Positions 45,911 to 58,650 of a DNA stretch of 64,000 bases are shown here, one piece after another. Every line of letters begins with the position of its first letter. Position 1 is the stretch's first letter. The DNA is from Hordeum vulgare subsp. vulgare (Eukaryota; Streptophyta; Magnoliopsida; Poales; Poaceae), in NCBI RefSeq assembly GCF_904849725.1, contig NC_058521.1, forward strand, positions 556,594,176 to 556,658,175, written 5' to 3'. A program made the position numbers and the translations under genes. The notes under the pieces are model-generated. The model did no database searches. It was given only the letters and a program-made list of their open reading frames with translations, and was not told the DNA's origin.

Positions 45911-47257
45911 GAACAACTCTAACACGTGGCCCATTTTGTCCGCGCGTGCCCGTTTGTGTCGCCGCGGACAGAAAACACGACCCAATGCACAGGCCCAGAC
46001 GGACGCGCGTTCACTTTTTTCACTGTGTGCCCATTCCAAGCCTATATTTGGGCCGCATTTGCATCAACACGGATATGAAGTGGACAAGCGCCTCGCCCGC
46101 GTGCTCCTTCCCCGGGCCCTTCTGCCGGCGACACAGTCTGTCCTTATTATCCCCTTCCCAACCGTCGCAGGCAAGTGCACAAACCCTAGGCCAACGCCCA
46201 TTTTTCTCGGTGACCTTGCTCTCGAGCCCACTCCCTCCTCCATCCAGCAGCACATCCACCGGCGGGGTGTCGCCTTTGTGTCAGTGCGGAAGGCCGAGTG
46301 GTATATCTGCGGCGGTGGTGGCAAGATTTAGACCATCGTGTTGGCGGTGGACTGCGCTTACAATGGATTGGCCAGGTACCGGTCCACCCAGTCTGGGCAA
46401 TGCCTCGCTGCCGCGTGGAGGCGCTCAATTCGCCTCTAGCCGCTCGGATCTATACCGTCGTCGGTCTGCCGGCAAAGCCACGACCGACCGTCGCCATCGT
46501 TCTGCGCTGGCCCAAAGGCTTGTCGGCTCATCATTGTCGTTCATAAAACGGGACGACTGCCCGCTCCAGGTCGTCCGACGCATTTCTTGGACGCTAGAAC
46601 ATCCCGTTTGGGTGTTTGTCAAGTGCAAAAATGACGGGGTATGATTTTCGTGCGGCCTTTTGCTCTAAGATTTGATGCAGTTTCGGTAGCTTATACTTGC
46701 TCACTTTTGTGTGTAGGCCGGATGCAACTTTTGGTTTTGAGAAAAAGAATATATCAATCTATTGATCTCATGAAATTTGCTAGATGTTTGTGCACTTCTA
46801 GCTAGAATTGAAGGTGTAGATGAAAGTAAAGAAGAGACCAACGTTGATGCAACGTCTGCTTCTTTAGAATCGAAGAAGAAAGACGTTGTTAAGCTCAAGA
46901 ATCCGTATATCAATAATAAAGACAGAGAGAAGATATTAGTCCAATTAGTAGAAGTAGTTATGGAAGTGAGACATCTTTTAAAATATCTAATTGTAATTTT
47001 TGTTTTCTTTGATCTTGTACTCGTAGCGAAGAATTGGTAAAAAAATATGTAGTGAAATGCATTTATAAATAAAAATAATGTGTAAATCCCAAATAAAAAT
47101 AATGTGTGATGAAAAATTAATGACGGCAGGCCACAAGGAGAATATTTGGATTCATCTGTTGAACGCGCGGTCGATCCATTTGCAAAAGAAAACGAACACG
47201 TCGACCAAACAAACTTAAGACGGACAAAATGCACGTCCCTTTGGTTGGAGTTGCTCT
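45911..47257. mobile_element. Probable Harbinger-type non-autonomous element C
   Basis: Left end GAACAACTCTAACACG and inverted right end GTTGGAGTTGCTC, flanked by TAG (45908-45910) and TAA (47258-47260), a slightly decayed 3-bp TWA-type duplication. GC-rich 5' part with reading frames (for example 46084-46645 +) that have no recognised domain; an AT-rich 3' part. It abuts element A exactly. Confidence 0.55.
46777..47040 (+). CDS. Hypothetical small ORF inside element C
   Basis: 87 residues with a lysine/glutamate-rich middle (DESKEETNVDATSASLESKK) and a hydrophobic C-terminal stretch (LLKYLIVIFVFFDLVLVA). No family recognised. Could be the tail of the element's own gene read through an intron, or chance. 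Confidence 0.2.
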   Translation: MLDVCALLARIEGVDESKEETNVDATSASLESKKKDVVKLKNPYINNKDREKILVQLVEVVMEVRHLLKYLIVIFVFFDLVLVAKNW

Positions 47258-47802
47258 AAGAAGTTGAAGATGCCCTTAATCAGAGAAAGGGGAACCCTTG
47301 GTCAACTCGTTTCAGACCGAGCACCTGCAAATCCGGCATGGAAGATTGAGAAGCGCACTCCACACTCTGGCTGGCAAAGAAAACGAAGGACTACCTGTCA
47401 GCGTGTCCAATAAATACGTTCTGGGCCACATGCACATGTGGCAAGCCATTCTCATTGTGATCAATGCTTTGACAGGCGTGGCAATGTCGTCCCTATCTAA
47501 TGATATGCTTACCAATCGAACACTACCATCTATGAAATGTACATGTAACGGCTCGGACGCACAGTACTACACAAGTCGGCGAGAAAAAGCCTATGGCCAG
47601 ATCTTTTTTCCACCATCAATAGCCACATAGGTACTCTTTCGTTTATATATTGGAGTACATGATTTATTTCATTTTGTCGAGCAACCTGGTACTTTTGTTT
47701 TTTGGGTAAACTTGGTGCACATATGTTTGCTCTATCCGGCCATAGATATAAGACGCACATGCTTTTTGAGATTTAACATTTGTCAGGAATTTGGCCAGTT
47801 GT
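47258..47802. other. Unassigned sequence
   Basis: Moderate GC, no motif or credible ORF. It may be old transposon debris. Confidence 0.3.
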
Positions 47803-48840
47803 TCTCTTTTTCTTGCGGGAATAATACTTGTATTACTCAATATGAGGGTCTCTACAATCAACCAGGACCAACTTCAAAATATCCTTAGAAGCAGAACCAA
47901 CCCAAGTCATAGTTCTGCCATCGATCCTACCAAAACTAGCAAGGCGATCGGAAGCTTTATTTTGTGATCTAGGGATAAGAAAGAACAAGTTTTCCTAAGA
48001 CTCCAAAGATATTTAATTTCACCAACTATAGAGGCATAGACCGATCGACCAGGTTCACCGCTTGTAATCATCGTCACCGCTGTGCTTGAGTCCATCTCTA
48101 TCATAATTGGCAGGTCGGAACGTTGAATGGCGAAGGAGATCCCTTCCATACAAGCACATAGTTCGGCCTCCACAGCATCTCTGCAAGAGAAAAGAGATCT
48201 GCAAGAGGAGAACACAATAGCCCCCAGGTTATCTCTCAGGATCATTCCTGCCCCAGCATCACCATCTCCCGAGAAAGAGCCATCGGTATTCAGTTTAACC
48301 CAACCCGATGGGGTCGTATCCGGGGGGTAGCAGGACTATTCTCTCCAACTCTTTTAGATGGGGTATTGCTGAAACAATAACTTCGTTTCCCTTTGGTCAG
48401 ATCCTGGAAGAGCCTTCGTTAATGCTTGATAATGCTTCAACATAATCCTACAGGAATTTCACCGAAACCGGCAGTGGGGGAGCAGGTTTAGACTATATCA
48501 GTTGATCGCGAACATACCAATTTCTTCAAAAGATTAGCATCAGTAAACCCCTCTACAGATCAGTAAACCCCTCTACAGATCGGACAGTGGAGCGAGCACA
48601 TGAAGCAGCCATTCCTTTCCAATTCCTTCCATATATGCAACGCTGGGAGATCCCAAACTTCAGCCATAGCTAAGTAAACATCCCTACCAAACTGACATTT
48701 AATAAAAAGGATGAAAGTTGTCTTCCTCCTCCATGTCGCAAACTAGACAGCGGCTAGTAACTTCCAACCGAATCTTATGCTTGTTTCTCCAGGTTGGGAG
48801 CGAATCGGTCGATAGTATTCAGGTTGTGCTCCCTTTATAA
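47803..48840 (-). pseudogene. 3' end of a LINE (zf-RVT and RNase H domains)
   Basis: Minus strand. 48830-48560 reads RCLVCDMEEEDNFHPF and then, after frameshifts, KCQFGRDVYLAMAEVWDLPA, like the zinc-ribbon region after plant LINE RTs. 48330-47845 reads PSGWVKLNTDGSFSGDGDAG, FSCRDAVEAELCACMEGI, MIEMDSSTAVTMI and RSQNKASDRLASFGRIDG: a complete RNase H (RVT_3) domain with D-E-D-type residues. A stop near 47845 is followed by a short adenine-rich tail (AAGAAAAAGAG) at about 47810, taken as the 3' end. 5'-truncated, as usual for LINEs. Confidence 0.82.
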
Positions 48841-49312
48841 AAAGAAAAAGGAAACAAGGCACTTTCATACTTCTTTTGTGAGGTCGTACGTACACACATT
48901 TAGTTATTATGTTATGCTAACCAGGTTTAGCTCAGTAATTAGGGCATGTGCAATGTAATTGTAAACATATATTTTCTGCAATATCCTTTTGTTTACCTTG
49001 TAAATATCACTATAGATAACTTGTATAATAATATGTTTGGTAAATACATTATTTTTAGTCATATAATACAACTTAATGACGACATTTGTACAATAGCAAA
49101 AACATTATTTGTGAAAATCATACAGTAATACAAACTATAAATAAACTTATCGATAATTAAACTATATCCCCCAAGCAAAATGCAGGCCGCATTTCTTGTA
49201 GACATTTGTTGTACATATGTCCTAGGGGCATGTACATGGGTTTACTCTCCCCCCCCCCCTCTCTCTCTCTCTTTCTCCCTCTCTCCATCTCTCCCCCTCT
49301 CTCTCCTTCTCA
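48841..49312. other. AT-rich spacer and (CT)n microsatellite (49245-49312)
   Basis: 48880-49240 is AT-rich without features. 49245-49312 is a pyrimidine tract with C12-like and CTCTCT runs. A short duplication (GATCAGTAAACCCCTCTACA) near 48540-48580 lies just upstream in the LINE. Confidence 0.6.
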
Positions 49313-52300
49313 TGGGCGTGCATGAAGCAAAGAAATAAATTTGTGGCATGACTTGGTAAACATGGACAAAGAAAAAATCACGTTATCTTGAATCTTTGTT
49401 GTCTGCTCAGAAGGCAAGGCATTTAGTGACATTGCAGTGGCTACTCCACGGTGGACTGACAATGATGAACAATGACTTCTTCGACAATGCCAAATCATAG
49501 TCCATTTTCTGCATCCCGCCCACGTATACCATGACCACCTTATTGTTGCTCCACGTGCATGTGGTTCATGCAAATTTCAGAGATGTGCTAATTCAATCAC
49601 TTCACATGTACTCACATGTCTAGTTTCTTGTATGTGATCAATATTGATATCACACATGCCATGTTTTAATCCGTATAACTTTTTTGTAAAGTTAGTAATT
49701 ATTTGAACATCAGATAAGGTCAACCTTTTTATTTTCTTCAAGCATGTCCAATTATCATAACATGACAACCTAGTATCCCCACACATAAGATTTTTTTGGA
49801 TATTAATGAGATCGTAAGCCATAGGAAGATTAGTCATGTTGGTTAGATGTAGCCCTCGCAAGGACCTGTGTTTTAAACGAATTGTGTAGGACTTAGCTAG
49901 GAAAAACTTTTGTGTATGATTGTAATGCCATCCTTTTCTCCTACCTGGATTAAGGAATTGTCATGGCACTTGTGCTACAATCATGTCATGTTTATATGTT
50001 GATTAAATTAAGAATGTTTTACTGACTCAACTAGAATGTTTTTCATGGAAAAAATGCAACATGGTAATGTTTTTATGTTGTCTAAAGTTCATTTTATGAA
50101 ATAGTAAAGCATTATTATGATGGTACCCCATAAGTAGGGGAGTAACTATTTTTGTGTAGAATAAATCTCATTGGCCAACTAAAAGATTTATATCTTCCAC
50201 TTATGACTTAAATGTTTTGGTGATGCATCATCTAGTACTTGTACCGAGATTCAACCGGATATAGGTCTTACATGAGTATAAGTTTTGTTAGAATGAGATA
50301 CATGGAAAAATGTGAAATAAAAAGACTATGTCCAAGTACGCAACCTCACCTGCTCCCAAAGAGGAGAGCGATAAAGTTGTACATCTAAATGTTTGTGTAA
50401 CTAATTTTAAACTAATTAGGTAATGTTAGTTCCTTATGCATTAAATATGAACGTGTAATTATGTATGAAATATGCATTTTTAATCCAAATGTGAACCATT
50501 TGAAAATCGCTATCGATCTTTGCAAGAATGCAAGGCAACAAAGAATGAATGCTCACTTATGAGGAGTCTGAAATGTCCAGGTTAGTTATATATTGTATAG
50601 GCGAGGTGTGTAGATATTAATTATTACATGTAATGTTGCATTTACACGTCACACATGGAGCTAAATTGCGAAAACACTCCAAAATAACAATGATGGCATC
50701 ATTAGTTATGCAAACTATTTTGTAGCATGTTAAGAGGCTTCATGCATGTTGTATGCCTAAGCTATTTTGTTTCTGAATTTGAACGTGGTAGAGAACATCA
50801 TTAAACTACTTACTATGAATATGAACACACAATCCTTTATTTGAGTAGTAACAACTTAACTTGGGGTGCCAAAACAATTGCTATTATGTCTCCGCTATGA
50901 AAGATAGAGTCGGTGATCAAACATTTGATATTAGACATATAAGTTTTTGTGAGTCTACTCATGAAAGGCTCACAACCTATTTTTGTATACAAATGCATTT
51001 TGCTTACCAATATGTGTGTTTCGTGCTCTCTCTCTCTCTCAAGTGGGAGGATGTACATGTTTATCAGAATAAGATGGTCGAGTACATACTTTGACTTAGG
51101 GCCATGAAAAGAAATGATAGAAAACCTTTACAAAGGGAGGAGCGTATGGATCTTATTCACTCATTAAAGCAATCCCTTGCAATAAGTATGAACTTATGTT
51201 GCTTGATGGTGGCTTTTCAATTAAATCGACTGCTTATCCACGAAATGGCCGCAGTTTCTCTATAGGAGAAAGTTTTCGCTGGAATACTTTGTGAGGATCC
51301 ATTTCATTCTCAACTAGTGAAAAAAGATATTATTTTGGGCTTACATGTTTTTTGTTTTTTGAAAGGCAAGACTATGCTTACCTCTCTCTCACTCCCCCTC
51401 CCCTCCCTCCCCCCTATATGGGTATATAAGAATGCAAAGAACATAAATTTGTGTAGCGACTCAGTAAACATCATCAAAAAAAAATATCACCAGAAATCAC
51501 ATTGTATTGGCTCTCTGTTGGTTGTTGAGTCAACAAGGCATTTAGAAACATTACAATGGCTACTCTATGGAGGACTGACAACGATGAACAACGACTTCTT
51601 CGACAATGCCAAGTCTATATCAATTTCCGACAACAAGAATGGAACGACTGCGATCATCCCAATCACATATATCCTTACCACCATATTGTTTCTCCATGTG
51701 CATGTTGTTCATGCAAATTTCAGAGATGTTATTCAATCTCTTCATATGTACTCACAACTTTAGTTTCTTGTATGTGATCAATATTGGTAGTGCACATGCC
51801 ATGTTTTAATCCGTACATTTTCTTTTGTAATGTTACTAATTATTCAAACATCAAATAAGATCAAACCTTTTATTTTCCTCAAGCATGTCCAATTAGTATA
51901 ACACGATAACATAGTCTCCCCACAAAAATAAGATATTTATGGATACTAGTTAGATTTGGGTAAGCCATAGGAAGATTAGTCACATTGGTTACATGTCGCC
52001 TTTGCATGGACCTGTGTTTTAATGTATTTGTGTAGGCCCTATCTTGAAAAATACTTCAGTGTATGATTGTAATAACGTCTTTTTCTACTATTTGGACTAA
52101 GAAATTTTTGTGGTGCTTGTGTTATAGTCATGGCGTGTTTTTATATTTATTTAATTAATAATGTTTTACGTGACTCATCTAGAAGGTTGTGTCATGAAAT
52201 AAATCTATTATCAATTTGTTTTTTGTTGTCTAAAGAGTTCATTTTATGAGCTAAAACAACCATTTTTACGATGGTACCCTATGTGTATAGGTGATAAGTT

Positions 52301-53400
52301 CACTTTTTGCGTAGAATAAATTTCATTGACCAACTAACATATTTATATCTTCTAGGACAAATTATTGTATTGATGTATATTGTTCGGTAAAGTTATGAAA
52401 TAACAGGATGTAGCCAAACTATGGCACCACTATAGACGATTTGTAGTATTGGTTCTATTTGGCATGATTCACTATCTAAAACTATGTAAAATACTCATAG
52501 TCACCCCGCTCTTAAACTTGAGGGTGATGAAGTTGTACATTTCAATGCTCGAGTAACTAATTTAAAAATGATCAGATAATGTGTTGGTTCCTTATGTTTT
52601 AGTTCTTAGATGGAAAATATGTATGAAGTATGAGATCGTGCGTTATTTATAATCAGGATACATGGCAAACATAATTGTAATACACAAGTGAACAACTTTG
52701 CAATATATGCAAGGAAATAAAGAATGCATGCTCACTTTTGAGGAGTCTAAAAACTTTGGAAATATAGGTTATTAGTTAGATATTGTTTTGGGGAGGTGTG
52801 TAGGCACCAGGTATTCCATGTAGCGTTACATTTACACACTCACACAAGTAGCTAAACCTCCTTAACGCTTCAAAACCATCATTAGTGATGCAAACAATTG
52901 TGTCATATAAAGAGGTTATCGGGCATGTTGTTTGTTGAAGATATTTTCTTCCCAATTTTTTTAAGTGGTAGGCAACATCATTAAACTACTTATCATCATT
53001 ATGAATACACATTCCTCCATGCGGGTAATAACAAGTTAATTGTTGTTGCCAAAATCATTGTCATTATGTCTTCATTGTGAAACATAGAGATGATGATCAA
53101 ACATTTGCTATTGGACTTGTATGTTTTTGTGGTTACGCTCTCTAAAGTCTCACTAACCATACATTTATAATTATGTTGTCCTCATGGGTTTAGAAAGCTT
53201 CTTAGTTTTGGAAATGAGCACTATGTAACAAAACCAACTCCCATAAAGTATTATATTTTTCATTTCGAGTGGCATCTGATTGGTTACGGCAACACTTTAA
53301 TATGGTGTGTTGTTTCTATTGAGAATGAGATTATGATGTTTGTTAGTTTTATGACCAAGGTAAGAATGTTGGATTTTGATCTTCGCTAGCATACGATACT
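49313..53400. repeat. Tandem duplication, two diverged copies of about 2.1 kb
   Basis: Copy 1 (49313 to about 51400) and copy 2 (about 51420-53400) run in parallel: CAAGGCATTTAG at 49415/51535, CTTCTTCGACAATGCCAA at 49470/51595, TTGTATGTGATCAATATTG at 49626/51766, CATAGGAAGATTAGTCA at 49820/51967, GCTCACTT(A/T)TGAGGAGTCT at 50550/52730, and the region at 50835 matches 53010. The offset grows from 2120 to 2170 bp through indels. Small reading frames inside are not conserved between copies, so I call no gene. A (CT)-rich tract precedes each copy. A third piece lies at 59390-59540. Confidence 0.85.
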
Positions 53401-53894
53401 AAAAGCCAAACGGTTGTAACCCACCGCACCCCACATACCTACATTGTGATCTAAGGTGCCCATAAGTGATTTGATTTTGGTCCCGACATTCTAGCATGTG
53501 ACACGTAAGGGGAATGACACCATTGATTTAATACTAATGATTCTACATGGTAGGTGTAGTTCTCTCTAATTGTTGATCCTAATGTGGCGCTGAGAGAGAA
53601 GAAGACCATCTACACTATACGAAACCGTGAGGGCAGTGAGGGGCGCTCCTACTGCCACCAATCATTGCCATACCCATCAGCATGCATGCATTGAGCAGTC
53701 ATGTGGTTGTGTCTTTACCTTCGATGGCCACAACCATCTCATGTTCTTACCGTTGTTTATGGTCTTTTATCTAATGTGGTGTTCTAATCATGATCACGAG
53801 GTCATGATTCTACTCCCTCCTTCCCAGTTTATTGGGATCATCCTGGAAATCACATCCACCAAGGAGGACCTATTTAAGTGATATCTAACATATT
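53401..53894. other. Unassigned; MITE-like half end near 53812
   Basis: CTCCCTCCTTCCCAGTTTATTGG at about 53813 resembles one Stowaway end without a partner. No ORF or other motif. Confidence 0.3.
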
Positions 53895-54220
53895 AAGGGT
53901 ATCTCCAACTCCGACCCTAAAATCTCCCGCATACTTCCGGACAGCCATCCAACGTGGGCGTGTACCGGTCTTCTCGGTGGTCCGGACACACTTTCTCCCA
54001 CAAACTGGAGACAAAGTGAGGAGGGTTGCGGTAGTCCGGCCGACAGCCACGGCGGACTCTGACACCCCAAACCCACTAAATTCACCCTCTCAACTCCATT
54101 TTATTCCACTCTTCCACTTCTCTCCTTGCTTTGCATCCACACCCCCACCTTGTCCGCCGCCACTATTCCTCTCTGGCTGCCTCACAAGCATTGTCAAACG
54201 TTCGCAACCAGCATCGACGC

Positions 54221-54757
54221 TAGGGATGACACCCGCCAGGTTTGGATACAGGTGGAGCCACCTCCATACCCTTACTCATCGGCCCAAACCTTACCAATCA
54301 CCCATACCCATACATGTCAACGGGTACAATTTTTTCCCATATCCATCATCCGTGCGGGTAAATGGGTACCCGCGGGTAAAATTACCCATATTTGCAACAC
54401 ATCAATTCGAGTATTACATAGTCATAAATAACAACTTATAATAATAATGTATAAACAACAACACTTCATGACAACAACACATACTCATAAACATCAACAC
54501 ATTCTGGACTTGCGCTAGCTATGGGATTTTTGTACATATAATACGTTTAATATGTGGATAAATAATATTTATGTCCTAATTTTCAGATTATATGCGGATA
54601 CATGGGTACAGAGGTATGGGTTATACTAAACTATACCCAATGGATTTCATATTTTCCCATTTATGTACCCATGGGTATTTTTTTGACCCATGCCCTTACC
54701 CTAATAGGTTTTTTACCCGCAGGGTATGTGGGTAATGGGTACCCATTGCCATCCCTA
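54221..54757. mobile_element. hAT-type element
   Basis: Begins TAGGGATGACACCCGCC and ends CCCATTGCCATCCCTA, imperfect inverted ends typical of a grass hAT family with GGGTACCCGCGGGTA motifs inside (present near 54360). It interrupts element B at a point where element A is continuous. The 8-bp duplication is degenerate (CATCGACG against GTCCGACG). No transposase. Confidence 0.68.
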
Positions 54758-55107
54758 AGGTCCGACGGGTCCGTCCGTCTTTTTCGATGACGTTGTCCAC
54801 CTTGGGGCCGTTTGCACCCACGTACACTCCGCCAACCTGCCAACAATCTCCATGGCGGCTACCATGCCCTGCATGTGTTCGATGAAATGTCATTGAGTTT
54901 ATTTTCGAATGCCATGTTGTTTTCTCAGAGTAAGAAGGATGGCGGTTATTCAATCATGTAGGATGAGTTATTGTGTGATGCGTGGTTGGCCATGTCTGCG
55001 GATTTTGTAGGTCGTTTCATGAACAAAAGCACATTGTGCCATATGACATGCACATCATGCATGCTGGGAATCTCAGGTCATTATCGTATCGATGGAACGC
55101 CATCCAG

Positions 55108-56503
55108 ACCATTGATACGCATCCATCGTATCTACTTTTCCAAACTCTTTTGCCCTTGTTTTGGACTTAAATTTTCATGATTTGAATGGAACTAACCCAG
55201 ACTAACGCTGTTTTCAGCAGAATTGTCATGGTGTTGTTTTTGCGCAGAAATAAAAGTTCTCGGAATGACCTGAAAATTTACGGAGAATTTTTGTGGAATA
55301 TATAAAAAATACTGGCAAGAATCAACGGAGGAAGTGGAGGGTGGAGCCCACAAGCCCACCAGGCGCGGGCCCCCCTGGCCGCGCCTGGCAGGCTTGTGGG
55401 GCCCACAAAACTCCACCGCCTCCAAATCCAGCTCTATTTAGTTTGTTTCGCCCGGAAAAAAATGAAGGAGAAGAGTTCATCGCGTTTTACGATACGGAGG
55501 CGGCGCCACCTCCTGTTCTTCATCTCGAGGGCAGATCTGGAGTCCGTTCTAGGCTCCGGAGAGGGGAGATCGTCGCCATCGTCATCACCAACCTTCCTTC
55601 ATTGCCAATTCCATGATGTTCTTCATCGTTCGTGAGTAATCTCATCGTAGGCTTGCTGGACGGTGATGGGTTGGATGAGATCTATCATGTCATCGAGTTA
55701 GTTTTGACGGGGATTGATCCCTAGTATCCACTATGTTGTGAGATTGATGTTGCTACTACTTTGCCATGCTTAATGCTTGTCACTAGGGCCCGAGTGCCAT
55801 GATTTCATATCTGAACCTATTATGTTGTCGCCAATATATGTGTGTACTTGATCCTATCTTGCAAGGTGTAGTCACCTAGTATGTGTTATGACCCGGCAAC
55901 CCCGGAGTGACAATAGCCGGAACCACTCCCGGAGATGACCATAGTATGAGGAGTTCATGTATTCACCAAGTGTTAATGCATTTGTCCGGTTCTTTATTAA
56001 AAGAAGAACCTTAATATCCCGTAGTTTCCATTAGGACCCCGCTGCCACGGGAGGGATGGACAATAGATGTCATGCAAGTTCTTTTCCCTAAGCACGTATG
56101 ACTACATACGGAATACATGCCTACATTACATTGACGAACTGGAGCTAGTTACATATCTCTCCGTGTTATAACTGTTGCATGATGAATAGCATCCGACATA
56201 ATCATCCATCACCGATCCAATGCCTACGAGTCTTTTCCTACTGGTCCTTGCTACGTTACTCTGTTGCTACTGCTGTCACTTTGGTGCTACTGGTTAATGT
56301 TGCTACTGCTGCTATCACACTACCTTGCTACTGATACTTTGCTGCAGATACTAAATCTTTCATGTGTGGCTGAATTGACAATTCAACTGCTAATACTTGA
56401 GAATATTCTTTGGCTTCCCCTTGAGTCGAATCAATAAATTTGGGTTGAATACTCTACCCTCGAAAACTGTTGCGATCCCCTATACTTGTGGGTTATCAAC
56501 CAT
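55108..56503 (+). mobile_element. Solo LTR of a second retrotransposon family (55113-56498), ACCAT duplications
   Basis: Starts TGATACGCATCCATCG, ends TGTGGGTTATCA, with ACCAT at 55108-55112 and 56499-56503. Removing it rejoins the element B frame (RSLSYRWNAIQT to IATKFS). The LTR has the usual features of its high-copy Triticeae family (CGAGTGCCATGATTTC, GGGTTGAATACTCTACCC). Confidence 0.93.
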
Positions 56504-56662
56504 CGCCACCAAATTTAGTCATGTAGTTGCTCAACTAAAGGCAAGGTGGCAATTGCACGTGGCAGAGGAGGAGATCGTAAGTTTTGCCTCTTCTTCTTCA
56601 ATTTGCTGATTGAATCATTCATTCACTCAATGTTGCTATTCACATTTTGTAGCCCATACACA

Positions 56663-58419
56663 TGCTACCTCTTGAGCTTGGTTTTTCCTTGACAAGGAAA
56701 GGGTGATGCAGCGAAGTAGATAAGTATTTCCCTCAGTTTGTTGAGAACCAAGGTATCAATCCAGTAGGAGGAACAAGCAAGGCTCCAATAGTAGTACCTA
56801 CACAAATAATAAAACACTTGCACCCAATGCTATAAAGGGGTTGTCAATACCTTCAGAGTTATTTGTAACGATGAGATCTAATAGAGATATGTATGAAATA
56901 TTGCGGAAACAAAATTAAATAAATTGCAGCAAAGTATTTTTGGTTTATAGATCTGAAAATATAATATGGAAAATAGACCCGGGGGGCCATAGGTTTCACT
57001 AGAGGCTTCTCTCGTGAAGGAAAGTAATACAGTGAGTGGACAAATTACTGTCGAGCAATTGGTAGAAAAGCGAATAACTATGAAGATATTCAAGGCAATG
57101 ATTATGCATATAGGCATCACGTCCAAAGTTGTCAGAATCGTGACTCAAGTCTTACAATCTTAAGATCTTACGATCCAAAATAGCCCCTCCGATTCTATGA
57201 TTTTGCTCATAGAATCTAAGTTTCTACAATCCTGATAGTTAAGATTCTACGATTCACGATCCTAGCAACGGAACTCCGATCCGATTCAGAATCGCGATTC
57301 TGACAACTTTGATCACGTCTGTGTCAAGTAGACCGAAACGATTCTGCATCTACTACTATTACTCCACACATCGACCGACTCCTGTCTGCATCTAGAGTAT
57401 TAAGTTCATGAAGAACAGAGTAACGCATTAAGTAAGATGACATGATGTAGAGGGATAAACTCAAGCAATATGATAAAAAAAACATCCTTTTATCCTCGAT
57501 GGCAACAATACAATACGTGTCTCGCTACCCCTACTATGTCAAGGACACCGCAAGATTGAACCCAAAACCAAGCACTTCTCCCATTGCAAGAATTACCAAT
57601 CTAGTTGGTCAAACAAAAGCAATAATTCGAAGAGACTTGCAAAGATATGAAATCATGCATATAAGAATTCAGAAGAGACTCAAATAATATTCATAGATAA
57701 TGTGAACATAAACTCACAATTCATCGGATCTCGACAAACACACCGCAAAAGAGTATTACGTAGGATAGATCTCCATGATGATCATGAAGAACATGGTATT
57801 GAAGATCAAAGGGAGAGAAGAAGCCATCTAGCTACTAGCTATAGACCTGTAGGTCTGTGGTGAACTACTCACACATCATCGGAGGGGCAATGGAGTTGAT
57901 GTAGATGCCCTCCATGATCAATTCCCTCTCCGGCAGATTACCATAAAAGGCTTCCAGATTGGATCTCTCGGGAATAGAGGCTCCCGATTGCGTAAAAGTA
58001 TTTTCATAGCTCCCTTTGGTGATACGGGAATATTTGGTAATTTATAGGCCAAATAATAGGGTTAGGAGACCTACAGGGGACCCACAAGCCAAGGGCGGGA
58101 CCACCACCCCCCCCTAGGGCGCGCCCTGCAGGCTTGTGGCCTCTCGGCAGATGGCCTCCCCCTACTCCAAGCCTGTTGCGTGTCTTCTGGTCCAAGAAAA
58201 ATATTTTCAGAGATTTTGTTCTCTTTGGACTGTGTTTAATATTCCTTATCTGCAATAATCAAAAACGTGGAAAAAACAAAAACTAGCACTAGGCTCTAGA
58301 TTAATAGGTTAGTCCCAAAAATAATATAAAACATGATATAAATGCATATAAAACATCCAAAACAGATAATATAATAGCATGGAACAATCAAATATTATAG
58401 ATATGTTGGAGACGTATCA
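56663..58419 (-). mobile_element. Solo LTR, same family as 2993-4539, opposite orientation
   Basis: Plus strand begins TGCTACCTCTTGAGC and ends GGAGACGTATCA, the reverse complement of a TGATACGTCTCC...GTAGCA LTR. Flanks ACACA and ATGCA do not match exactly, so the target duplication is degenerate or lost. Carries a hAT MITE at 57124-57311. Confidence 0.85.
57116..57319. mobile_element. hAT-type MITE (57124-57311) with 8-bp ATCACGTC duplications
   Basis: Perfect terminal inverted repeats CAAAGTTGTCAGAATCG / CGATTCTGACAACTTTG. ATCACGTC at 57116-57123 and 57312-57319. 188 bp. The interior is rich in AAGATTCT/AGAATC palindromes. Confidence 0.93.
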
Positions 58420-58650
58420 ATGCACTACTGTGATGTACCACATGATAAAGGGATGATTATTTACGTACACACATTGTTGAATGAAACTGAAGGGGCCGTA
58501 TGTATGGGATGACATGATCCGTTGAAAAACTTGTTAGGCATTGAACTTAGAACATTGTTGTACTTGCATATTATGTATGAATGATTTATACTATTTTCTT
58601 TCCAAAATTTGATTAATATCAGCCAATTTGCATGAATTTCATCCGCTAAG

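Larger units (their letters stand above)
53895..58650 (+). mobile_element. Harbinger-like element B with nested insertions (right end uncertain)
   Basis: Left end near 53895: TTAAGGGTATCTCCAACTCC, in the style of grass Harbinger termini next to TTA/TAA. Plus-strand remnant frames read HVFDEMSLSLFSNAM, then DELLCDAWLAMSADFVG, SFHEQKHIVPYDMHIMHAGN and RSLSYRWNAIQT. The last frame continues after the solo LTR with IATKFSHVVAQLKARWQ, as expected for the Myb/trihelix-like ORF1 of PIF/Harbinger elements. Interrupted by a hAT (54221-54757) and two LTRs. Its right terminus could not be fixed. Confidence 0.6.

Noticed and set aside
46020..46428. Several overlapping frames in element C as genes
   Set aside because: All frames are similarly open because of GC content, and none shows a family motif.
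54212..54766. Exact 8-bp duplication for the hAT element in B
   Set aside because: The best alignment (CATCGACG against GTCCGACG) matches at only five positions; the hAT call rests on the ends and interruption of element B.
56658..58424. Exact target duplication for the inverted solo LTR
   Set aside because: Flanks ACACA and ATGCA differ at two of five positions; I report it as degenerate.
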